The notes under the pieces were generated by a model. The model did not search any database. It saw only the letters and a list, made by a program, of their open reading frames with translations, and was not told where the DNA came from. A stretch of 64,000 bases of DNA. Source: a bacterium D16-36 (GTDB lineage: Bacteria; Bacillota; Clostridia; Lachnospirales; Lachnospiraceae). The position numbers and the translations under genes were made by a program. Of the stretch, positions 44,435 to 53,100 are shown in pieces (position 1 is the first letter of the stretch; each line of letters opens with the position of its first letter). Location: contig RAYF01000031.1 of NCBI GenBank assembly GCA_003611745.1, positions 1 to 64,000 of the forward strand, in the 5' to 3' direction.

Positions 44435-44485
44435 TTGAAGGGGCATGTTAGTTTAATAGAAATTGATTTCCGTGCACATCAAGGA
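44435..44485 (+). repeat. Degenerate copy of the fold-back element end
   Basis: GGGGCATGTTAGTTTAATAG followed by AAATTGATTTCCGTGC resembles the end of the repeat at 48497-48597 (GGGGCATAGTAATGAATC, then GAAAATTGATTTCTGCGTGC). The match is partial and could be chance. If real, it brackets the tRNA-Leu/DUF4157/AAA segment on the left. Confidence 0.3.
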
Positions 44486-44606
44486 TATAAGTAGAAGCAT
44501 GTATATAGTTTTGTATATAATTCATTGATATACTTTTATTGAAAGGTATTTTGTGGATTATTTAATGAATTAATTCCTTAGCTCTGTAAAATTTTTCAAA
44601 AAACAT

Positions 44607-44635
44607 TTGACAAGTCAGCTAAAAGCTGTTATTAT
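44607..44635 (+). promoter_or_regulatory. Promoter of tRNA-Leu
   Basis: TTGACA (44607-44612), a 17-base spacer and TATTAT (44630-44635), starting transcription about 20 bases before the tRNA. Confidence 0.65.
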
Positions 44636-44662
44636 ATAAATCGTGTTTTAGAGATAACGCAT

Positions 44663-44746
44663 GCGGAAGTGCTGGAATTGGCAGACAGGCATGATTCAGG
44701 TTCATGTTCGGGTAACCGAGTGAGGGTTCAAGTCCCTTTTTCCGCA
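44663..44746 (+). tRNA. tRNA-Leu (anticodon CAG)
   Basis: An 84-base class II tRNA. The acceptor stem GCGGAAG pairs with TTTCCGC plus discriminator A. The anticodon stem CATGA/TCATG encloses loop TTCAGGT with anticodon CAG. A long variable arm (TTCGGGTAACCGA) and a T arm with GGTTCAAGTCC follow. The CCA is not encoded. It sits directly upstream of the DUF4157/AAA cassette. Confidence 0.93.
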
Positions 44747-44757
44747 TTCTTATTTTG

Positions 44758-44802
44758 AAAGCAGGGCAGATTTGTTAGATAGAATCTGTCCTGCTTTTGT
44801 TT
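44758..44802 (+). terminator. Intrinsic terminator after tRNA-Leu
   Basis: AAAGCAGGGCAGATT and AATCTGTCCTGCTTT form a perfect 15-bp stem, followed by TGTTTTATAT. Confidence 0.85.
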
Positions 44803-44960
44803 TATATATTAGGAGAGTTCTCGGTGTTTGGTGGTGCACCAACAAAAATGCTAATATTACGGGAATTACACCACAAGGCGGTGGATACCAGATTATGTCC
44901 TGCAAGCTGCCTGTGGGGATTTGACAGACGGTTCTTTTGGGGACAAGCGGAGGTAGCAGA

Positions 44961-46479
44961 ATGTATGAATGGAACGTTAAAGGGGCGGAGAGAAGAAGAC
45001 AGGATTTTGGGATAAAGAGGGACAGCAGGCCGGATATCAAGCAAAAACAGATGTCTGCAGGCGTTTTTTTTGAAAGTGGGGCAGCCGAACCTGTTTCAGG
45101 CGGCCCAGCGCAGGGAAGAGCCGGGATTGCCGAACCGGACAGGGCTTCCTGATTCTTTGAAGGCCGGGATAGAGAATTTATCCGGAATCAGTATGGATGA
45201 TGTAAGGGTGCATTATAATTCGCCAAAGCCTGCGCAGCTGCAGGCACTTGCCTACACAAAGGGCACGGAGATACATGTTGCCCCCGGACAGGCAAAGCAC
45301 CTCCCGCATGAGGCATGGCATGTTGTGCAGCAGAAACAGGGGTGGGTGATGCCTACGATGCAATTTGGAGGGAACTTTATAAATGACAATCCGGTGTTGG
45401 AGCGTGAAGCGGATTATATGGGGGCGAAGGCGGTTCAGGGGAAGTTTAAGGATGGTGCCCTTTCGGTTAAAAATGCTATTTCTACATGTGTGCAGAGGCA
45501 GATGCCGGATGCAGCTGATTTTGCTGATTATAATGTGGCAATTGGCGTTCAACAGATTGTAAATAATAGTACTTTGGTTATGCAGAAGCCTTTACAGGCC
45601 CAGAATAAGGCGGAGGCTTTGCAAAAGATTTCAACGGAGGCTGCAAGGATTGGGAATAAAGCAAAGGGCTGTTTGGATGATAATGAATTCTTTTATGCAG
45701 AAATCAGAGCAGAATATCAAACTAAGAGGTACATGGAAAGGATAAGAAGTAATCTATCAAGGATAGATGGATATAAGGAGCAGATAGAGGAGTTGGATGA
45801 TAATATTTATGCGGAGGACTATGCAAAGGAGGGGTATCGGGAAGGATGGGAGACGGATATCAAAAATCTGGAAGACGAGATTGCAGGCATGAGGCCGGTA
45901 TTATTATCCTTAAAATATCAATTTAGAAAAAGCGGAAATAATCCTCGGGCTGGGCAAGTAGGCGGCCCCGGGTATATTGTATCGGTAGAAAAGACTAAAA
46001 AAAGAGGTGGGAGTGCCAAAGGTGGTATGGTAAACCCTCAAGGGGTTCCCAGACCAAATACAACTAATACTTATTCAAACGCCCATGAAAAAACTGCGGG
46101 AAGATCTATTTTAGATATAACATATAAGAAGAGCAATGCAGGGGGACAGGGGGCAGATGTAAGAAGCAAAAACTTTGATGCATATACAAAGCTTGCCGGG
46201 GAGGGCGCAAGATTTAAATGTGTGAGGCGTAATATTGATACGATTACGGATGACACAGTATTTTATGCTGCTGGGCAGGCAGAAGGGGTAAAATTCTCCC
46301 AATTGTGGCTGACATGGTCTGCTTCTTTTTGGAAAAAATACAATATAGAAGATAGTGAAATAAAGGGTGAATTAGAGTCAACAAATGGCGGTAAGCCTGT
46401 CAATACCTTAAAGATTTCACGGGGGAGATATACAACTCCTGCTCCTATCCATGGAGCGCATAGCATAGAATTACAGTGA
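44961..46479 (+). pseudogene. DUF4157-domain metallopeptidase-like toxin/effector, frameshifted at a T8 tract
   Basis: From the ATG at 44961 (perfect GGAGG seven bases upstream) the frame reads MYEWNVKGAERRRQDFGIKR up to a run of eight T at 45064-45071. With seven T it joins the downstream frame (KVGQPNLFQAAQRREEPGLP onward), giving 505 residues. The DUF4157 core is clear: DSLKAGIENLSGISMDDVRV, TEIHVAPGQAKHLPHEAWHV with the HExxH zinc motif, and PVLEREADYMGAKA. A coiled-coil-like stretch and a roughly 200-residue C-terminal region of unknown fold follow, the place where related proteins carry toxin domains. DUF4157 proteins are repeatedly linked to contractile injection systems. The next gene is an AAA+ ATPase. 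As assembled, only the 45070 frame could be read, without a good start. Confidence 0.7.
45064..45071 (+). repeat. T8 homopolymer that breaks the DUF4157 frame
   Basis: Eight consecutive T. Loss of one unites the well-initiated 44961 frame with the DUF4157 domain. Confidence 0.8.
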
Positions 46480-46510
46480 TAATTTGGCATTGCCGCAAAG
46501 GAGTTTGCAA

Positions 46511-48502
46511 ATGATTCATTTACTGGCGCAGGCTGCTGCGCAGAAGCTTTCTTATTATTTAAAGGGCCGTATGACGGACGAATGGTTTGGATGTTATTCG
46601 TTTGTTTTAGACAGCAGTGTGACGTGGGAGGGGATATGCTCTACAGAGGATATGCTGGGGGCGGAGCTTTCCAGCGGGCATCCTGTCATAGAGATGACAA
46701 AGGGCAACGCTGTCTCGCGCACCTGTGTGGGACTTGCGGTATTTGCCTTTATCTGTCCTTATGCGCAGGAGATATTTGGATGTATCCTGCCTGACAGCGG
46801 CAGGGAGGTTTCCTTGAGGCTTGCCATGCTGGTGCTGGGGGACAGCCTCAATGCAGATATGGCAGAGCTAGCGGATGCGTATTCTGTGGCAGATAAGATC
46901 CTTCTTCTAAAGGATGGGGAGGGGGAAATGCTGGATCTGCAGTATTATGCTGATTCTATACTTGTATCATTTTTTCAGGGGCAATATATGCCTTCGCCGG
47001 AGTTTGAGGGCTGCCTTGCCTTTTATCCGGCAGGGCGGGAGATGGAGGAGATGATTTTGTGGGAGGAGGATGCGGGAGAACTTGCCAGACGTATCAGGAA
47101 GGTGCCGTCAGCCGTGTCTGTCATCTATGGGGAGAAGTTTTCGGGGCGCCGTTTTTTTGCCGCGCATACTGCCGGAAAGTGCGGGCTTGGCATTTTAATG
47201 GTTGATTTCTGTTACTTCTCGGACGCCGGGAGCCAGAGTGTTCTCAGGCAGGGCATCCAGCATGTCGTAAGGGACTGCTATCTGCTTGGATGTGCGCTTT
47301 GTATTTATAATGCAGTCCCAAAAGGCGCTGATGAAAGGGAAGAAATGCTGCGGGTTATCCATGCTGTTTTAGGGCGTTTTTCCTTTTCGGGGCTTCCGGT
47401 CTTTATTACTTCGGAGGAGGGTGTTTCAATAGCTCCTGATTTGGGGAATGTGGTATTTTCTTATACCATTCCCAAACTGAATGCCGCACAGAGCCTGAAA
47501 GTATGGGATTATTTCGGCAAATCCCTTGCAGGGCTTCCGGAGGGCTGTTATAAGGAGGCTGCAGGCAGGATTATCCTGCCTGTCGGCAAAATAAAACAGG
47601 CGGCAATGCGTTTTTCGCTCGAAGATGGCAAAAATGACGTTTCTAAGCTTTCGGAATTATGTTATGAATTGATAGAATCAGAGCGGTACAGCGGCATAAA
47701 GCGCATTTACCCGACCTATACCTGGGAGGATTTGAAGCTGGCGGCATCGGAAAAAGATACCTTGATGCAGATCTGCAGCCATGTGGCGTACAGGGATACT
47801 GTTTTAGAGCAGTGGGGCATGCGGAAATATTATGCATACGGCGACTGTGTTTCTGCCCTGTTTAAGGGGGCACCGGGAACCGGGAAAACAATGGCTGCGC
47901 ATGTGGTTGCAAATGAGCTTCATATGGCACTGTATCAGGTCGACCTTTCCAGCGTCTTAGATAAATATATTGGGGAGACGGAGAAAAGGCTGGAGGAGAT
48001 TTTTTTGATGGCAGAGAAGGGCAATGTGATTTTGTTTCTGGACGAGGCGGATGCGCTTCTTGGGAAGAGGAGTGAAATCAGCAGCTCGCATGACAAATAC
48101 AGCAATAATGCGATGGCGTACCTTTTGCAGCGGATAGAATCGTTCCACGGGATTATTCTGATGGCGACGAATTTAAGCGGGAATATTGACCATGCTTTTA
48201 TACGGCGTATCCGGTATATTGTTAATTTTACGATGCCTGACAGGGAAATAAGGAGGCAGATTTGGCAGTCCCTCCTCCATGACGGGCTGCCGCATGAAGA
48301 GATTGACTTTGAATTCCTTTCATCCGATGATTTTGCCTTTTCCGGGGCATCTATCAAGAATATTTTGATGCATGCAATGATAAAGGCCGGTGCAGAGGGG
48401 GTGCCGCTAAATATGAAACATCTGATATCCGGCATAAAAGGGGAATATCAGAAAATGGAGATAACGGCATTTGCCGACAAATGGAAACAGTATGACGGAT
48501 AA
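46511..48502 (+). CDS. AAA+ ATPase of the contractile-injection-system-associated type
   Basis: A 663-residue protein. The last ~230 residues are a classical AAA domain: Walker A GAPGTGKTMA near residue 455, Walker B VILFLDEADALLGKRSE, sensor-1 IILMATN, and arginine finger FIRRIRYIVNF. The N-terminal ~430 residues have no motif I recognise, but this long N-terminal part plus a C-terminal AAA domain is the layout of the ATPase in extracellular contractile injection loci. It probably unfolds or loads the DUF4157 partner; that is inference. AAGGAG precedes the ATG at 46511, 31 bases after the DUF4157 stop. The stop codon lies inside the start of a repeat, so the C-terminus may have been trimmed by insertion. 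Confidence 0.75.
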   Translation: MIHLLAQAAAQKLSYYLKGRMTDEWFGCYSFVLDSSVTWEGICSTEDMLGAELSSGHPVIEMTKGNAVSRTCVGLAVFAFICPYAQEIFGCILPDSGREVSLRLAMLVLGDSLNADMAELADAYSVADKILLLKDGEGEMLDLQYYADSILVSFFQGQYMPSPEFEGCLAFYPAGREMEEMILWEEDAGELARRIRKVPSAVSVIYGEKFSGRRFFAAHTAGKCGLGILMVDFCYFSDAGSQSVLRQGIQHVVRDCYLLGCALCIYNAVPKGADEREEMLRVIHAVLGRFSFSGLPVFITSEEGVSIAPDLGNVVFSYTIPKLNAAQSLKVWDYFGKSLAGLPEGCYKEAAGRIILPVGKIKQAAMRFSLEDGKNDVSKLSELCYELIESERYSGIKRIYPTYTWEDLKLAASEKDTLMQICSHVAYRDTVLEQWGMRKYYAYGDCVSALFKGAPGTGKTMAAHVVANELHMALYQVDLSSVLDKYIGETEKRLEEIFLMAEKGNVILFLDEADALLGKRSEISSSHDKYSNNAMAYLLQRIESFHGIILMATNLSGNIDHAFIRRIRYIVNFTMPDREIRRQIWQSLLHDGLPHEEIDFEFLSSDDFAFSGASIKNILMHAMIKAGAEGVPLNMKHLISGIKGEYQKMEITAFADKWKQYDG

Positions 48503-48597
48503 CAGGGAGTTATCGTTTAAAAAACAATCAGCTGTAAATGGCACCAAATTAATAGGGGCATAGTAATGAATCTATACTGAAAATTGATTTCTGCGTG
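48497..48597 (+). repeat. Solo end of the fold-back repeat family
   Basis: About 100 bp starting GATAACAGGGAGTTATCGTT (itself a small hairpin) and ending GAAAATTGATTTCTGCGTGC. It matches 57105-57192 in the same orientation and 56525-56630 inverted, at roughly 85 percent by eye. It overlaps the AAA gene's stop codon. Confidence 0.75.
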
Positions 48598-48658
48598 CTG
48601 ATTCTTAAACCGACTGTCTGGGGACACAGAATTTTCATATACTTTGATGGAATACTTC

Positions 48659-48686
48659 TTGACTTCTTGGCGATTTACGCTAAAAT
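48659..48686 (+). promoter_or_regulatory. Promoter of the foldase gene
   Basis: TTGACT (48659-48664), a 16-base spacer and TAAAAT (48681-48686), about 68 bases before the start codon. Confidence 0.45.
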
Positions 48687-48753
48687 AGAGAATAGCGTTT
48701 CTACGAAACGGGATATTATATTTTGATGCTAAACTACATTTGGAGGAGTTATC

Positions 48754-50016
48754 ATGAATTCATCAAAGAATATTTTGAATCAACAGAAGCAGGATAAAGA
48801 TAAGAAGAAAAGCCCTTCTGCTGCGGTACCGGAAAAGAAAACCGGTGGGGGAGGAGGATTTCTGGCAGGCAGGGATATCAAGCCGATTATCCTGTCTGTT
48901 TTGTGCGTTGTCGTTGTGCTGGTGTTATGTATCGGTGTTGCCATCCAGCAGTTTAAGCCGAGGGTGGTAGTTACTGTAGGTGATAAAAAGATTACTATGG
49001 ATGATATGATGTTTCCGATTTATGAGGTGGAGAAGGCATATCTTCCGTACAATGAAATATATGAGTCATATTATGGGACATCTGTCTGGGATGCCGCTTA
49101 TCAGGGAAGCTCTTCCTCTGCGAGCGGGGTGAGCAACTCAGTGGGCCTGAAGCAGGAAGTTATCGACAACGAAGTGCAGTATCAGATTTTATATGAGAAA
49201 GCTGTCAAGGAGAAGTATTCTTTGTCAGAGGATGATAAAAAAGATGCCGAGGAGAAGGCGGAGGAAGCTTTAAAGGGTCTTTCATGGGGACAGAAGCTGC
49301 AGCTTAATATTTCGAAGGGGAAACTGGTTGACCGCTTTGAGAAGAGGGCGTTAGCGGACAAGTACAAAGAGGACAGGCAGGAAGAGCTTAATAAAGACGT
49401 AGATGAAGATACAGCAATAAAGGATATTTCTAAAAAGGAATACCGCCAGTATGATGTGCAGTATTATTATGCGTCCTTGAAGAAGTCAGATGAAAAGGGA
49501 AACAGCGTTGACCTGCCTGCTGCGGATAAGAAGAAGCTGCAGAAGAAATTTAAGGATATGGCAAAGGATGCTAAGGGCGGCAAGGATTTCAAGAAACTGC
49601 TTCCTGATAAGGATGACCAGATTATTCTGGATGACGATACGAACTTTACGGAGCAGGGCGGTTTTCCGTATTTGTCAGAGGCTAACCTTAAAAAAGTAAA
49701 AAAGATGAAGAATGGCACTGTTTCGGAGGCATTTCTGGATGATGCCACAGGATACTATGTCTTGTTGAAGATGGTTAATAATAATTCAGATGAAGCGTAC
49801 AAGACAGCCTGCGATAATGCTATTAAGACAGCTCAGGATGAAGCATTCAAGACATGGTATGAGAAAGAGCAGGAAGCTTATAAGATTGAAATTAATTCCG
49901 ATATCTGGTCAGATGTTACAATCGGGACGGTTACGACCGATATCGTAACACTGGAAGACCTTCAGGAGATGATGGAGGAGGATTCTTCCGGGGCGAAAGG
50001 GTCTAGTGAGGAATAA
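48754..50016 (+). CDS. Membrane-anchored PrsA/SurA-like foldase
   Basis: A 420-residue protein with a charged cytoplasmic N-terminus, a Gly run, one transmembrane helix (PIILSVLCVVVVLVLCIGVA, about residues 48-67), and a large extracytoplasmic part. VVVTVGDKKITMDDMMFPIY is the start of the SurA_N-type chaperone domain. A parvulin-like region (MAKDAKGGKDFKKLLPDKDD, then FTEQGGFPYL and VSEAFLDDATGYYVLLKM) lies around residues 270-350. It lacks the lipobox of classical PrsA. It likely helps fold exported proteins. GGAGGAG precedes the start and a terminator follows. Confidence 0.75.
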   Translation: MNSSKNILNQQKQDKDKKKSPSAAVPEKKTGGGGGFLAGRDIKPIILSVLCVVVVLVLCIGVAIQQFKPRVVVTVGDKKITMDDMMFPIYEVEKAYLPYNEIYESYYGTSVWDAAYQGSSSSASGVSNSVGLKQEVIDNEVQYQILYEKAVKEKYSLSEDDKKDAEEKAEEALKGLSWGQKLQLNISKGKLVDRFEKRALADKYKEDRQEELNKDVDEDTAIKDISKKEYRQYDVQYYYASLKKSDEKGNSVDLPAADKKKLQKKFKDMAKDAKGGKDFKKLLPDKDDQIILDDDTNFTEQGGFPYLSEANLKKVKKMKNGTVSEAFLDDATGYYVLLKMVNNNSDEAYKTACDNAIKTAQDEAFKTWYEKEQEAYKIEINSDIWSDVTIGTVTTDIVTLEDLQEMMEEDSSGAKGSSEE

Positions 50017-50027
50017 GGGATAGAGCA

Positions 50028-50070
50028 GTGCAAGCCGTGTGGGAATACCATATGGCTTGTACGTGTTTTT
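50028..50070 (+). terminator. Terminator after the foldase gene
   Basis: GTGCAAGCC pairs with GGCTTGTAC around a partly paired loop, followed by GTGTTTTTAG. Confidence 0.6.
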
Positions 50071-50118
50071 AGTTTTAAGGAAAGTAAGGGGTTGTAAATA
50101 ATTTATTTATAGTTCCTA

Positions 50119-50154
50119 AGAGCGTGTTTGAGAATGAATTTTCAAACACGTTCT
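50119..50154. repeat. Hairpin with repeated 13-mer upstream of purL
   Basis: AGAGCGTGTTTGA (50119-50131) and TCAAACACGTTCT (50142-50154) form a stem with one mismatch. The same 13-mer is at 39662-39674. It may be a dispersed repeat end or the actual terminator of read-through transcripts. Confidence 0.45.
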
Positions 50155-50194
50155 AAGAGCCGGCATAGCAGACTATGCAGAAATGGAGAGAGAG

Positions 50195-53100
50195 ATGGGA
50201 AATGTAAGACGAGTTTATGTGGAAAAGAAAGCCCCGTATGCGGTGCGTGCAAAGGAGTTAAAGGAGGAGGTTACACGCTATCTCGGCATTAAAACCTTGG
50301 AATCAGTCCGTGTGCTGATCCGCTATGATGTGGAAAATTTGAGTGATGCAACCTATAAGCAGGCACTAGGGACAGTGTTTTCTGAGCCGCCGGTTGATGA
50401 TTGTTATGAGGAAGGTTTTGAGGTTTCGGGTGATGCACTGGTGTTTTCTGTGGAATACCTGCCGGGGCAGTTTGACCAGCGCGCAGATTCGGCTGAGCAG
50501 TGTGTGAAGCTGTTGAATAAGAAAGAGAATCCGGTGATCCGTTCTGCAACTACATATGTATTTGCAGGAAGGATAGCGGATGCCGATGCAGAGAGGATTA
50601 AGGAGTACTGCATCAATCCGGTAGATTCCCGTGAGACGGATGAAAAGAAGCCGGATACGCTGGTGCAGAATTTTGAGGAGCCTGCGGACGTAGCGGTATT
50701 TGACGGTTTCAAGGATATGCCGGAGGCGCAGCTAAGGGAATTGTATTCTTCTTTAAATCTGGCAATGACATTTAAGGATTTTCTTCATATCCAGAATTAT
50801 TTTGCTTCTGAGGAGAAAAGGGATCCGTCAGTAACAGAAATCAGGGTGTTAGATACCTATTGGTCAGACCACTGCCGTCACACGACATTTTTAACGGAGC
50901 TAAAGAATGTTTCTTTTGGGGAAGGCTTTTATAAGGAACCGATTCAGAAGGCATACGAGGATTATGAGGCGGCAAGGAGAGAAATCTTTAAGGACAGGCC
51001 GGATAAATATGTATCTCTGATGGATATTGCCCTGATGGCGATGCGCAAATTAAAGGCGGATGGCAAGCTGGACGATATGGAGGAGTCTGATGAGATCAAT
51101 GCCTGCTCGGTTGTTGTCCCGGTTACCATTGACGGGAAAGAGGAGGAGTGGCTTGTCTTCTTCAAAAATGAGACACACAACCATCCAACGGAGATTGAGC
51201 CGTTTGGAGGCGCGGCTACCTGCCTTGGGGGCGCCATCCGCGACCCGCTCTCCGGGCGCGGCTATGTCTATCAGGCAATGCGCGTTACCGGGGCGGCAGA
51301 TCCGACGGTTTCTATGAAAGATACCTTAAAGGGCAAGCTTCCGCAGAGAAAGATTGTCACGGGGGCGGCGCAGGGGTACAGCTCCTACGGCAACCAGATT
51401 GGCCTTGCAACCGGATTGGTAAATGAAGTTTATCATCCAAATTACGTGGCAAAGCGCATGGAGATTGGTGCGGTTATGGGCGCTGCCCCGCGGCGCAATG
51501 TAATCCGTGAGAACAGCGACCCGGGAGATATTATTATCTTGTTAGGCGGGCGTACCGGGCGTGATGGAATTGGCGGTGCGACCGGCTCCTCCAAGGCGCA
51601 TACAACGAAGTCTATTGATGTGTGCGGCGCTGAGGTGCAGAAGGGAAATGCGCCGACAGAGCGAAAGATACAGCGTTTGTTCCGCAGGGAGGAAGTCAGT
51701 TCTATTATTAAGAAATGCAATGATTTTGGTGCGGGCGGCGTATCGGTGGCAATCGGCGAGCTGGCGGACGGCCTGACAGTTAACTTAGATAAAGTCCCGA
51801 AGAAATATGCCGGGCTGGATGGCACAGAGCTTGCTATTTCTGAGTCGCAGGAGCGTATGGCAGTTGTGGTTGCACCGGAAAATGTAGATAAAATGCTTGC
51901 TTTTGCCGAGGAGGAGAATCTGGAGGCTGTCGTTGTCGCGGAAGTGATGGAGGAGCCGAGGCTTGTGCTGTCGTGGAGAGGCAAGGTGATTGTTGATATC
52001 TCAAGGGCATTTCTGGATACAAATGGGGCGCATCAGGAGGCAGATGTCCATGTGACGATGCCGAAAGAGGAAGAAAACTATTTTGGGCAGAGGGCGGATG
52101 TCTCTGATGTGAAAAAGGCATGGCTTGCTATGCTGCAGGATTTAAATGTCTGCTCCCAGAAGGGGCTGGTGGAGATGTTTGACAGCTCTGTCGGTGCCTC
52201 AACGGTAATGATGCCTTACGGGGGCAGGACGCAGCTTACCCCGATTCAGACTATGGTTGCAAAGCTTCCAGTGCTTTCCGGCAAATGTGACACTGTAACC
52301 ATGATGAGCTATGGGATGGATCCGTACCTGACAAGCTGGAGCCCGTACCATGGCGCTGTCTATGCCGTGATTTCTTCCGTGGCGAAGATTGTCGCAGCAG
52401 GAGGTGATTTCCGTAAGATACGCTTTACATTCCAAGAGTATTTCCGGCGCCTCGGCGAAGACGCAGCGCGCTGGGGCGAGCCGATGGCGGCGCTTTTGGG
52501 GGCATATGATGTGCAGATGAAGCTTGGCCTTCCTTCTATTGGCGGAAAAGATAGTATGTCCGGTACATTTGATGATATTGATGTGCCGCCGACCCTCTGC
52601 TCTTTTGCTGTCGATATAGCGTCCCTGCAGGATATTGTGACGCCGGAGCTGAAAAAGGCGGGAAATGTTTTAGTAAAATTTGATATCAGGAAAGATGCGT
52701 ATTCCCTGCCGGATTATGGGCAGTTGATGCCGCTGTATGACAGCATTACAAAGCTGATCCACGATAAAGTGCTGGTATCTGCCTATGCTGTGGGCTTTGG
52801 TGGAATCTGCGAGGCAGTTAGCAAAATGGCGTTTGGAAACGGCCTTGGCGTGTCGATTGACGAAGGCGTCGGCAAAGAGGAGCTGTTTGCAAAGGATTAC
52901 GGTTCTATTATTGCAGAGGTGTCCGCAGAGGATTTGGCAAAGATTACAGTAGAGTACAAGAAGATTGGCATGGTTACGGATGCGGCAGAATTTACAGCCG
53001 GGGATGCAGTGATTCCTATGGGGGAGGCTCTGGAGAGCTGGACTGGCAGGCTGGAGGGCGTGTTTGCAACACGTTCCGGCGTGGAACCGAAAGTGCTGGA

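Noticed and set aside
44797-45015. Small open frame between tRNA-Leu and the DUF4157 gene
   Set aside because: It begins inside the tRNA terminator region and lacks a ribosome binding site; the true start in this area is at 44961 in another frame.
44961-48502. Complete contractile injection system
   Set aside because: Only the DUF4157 protein and the ATPase are present; no sheath, tube, baseplate or spike genes occur in the window.
50017-50194. Purine riboswitch upstream of purL
   Set aside because: The gap holds a terminator and a repeated hairpin, but I could not place the conserved purine-aptamer core.
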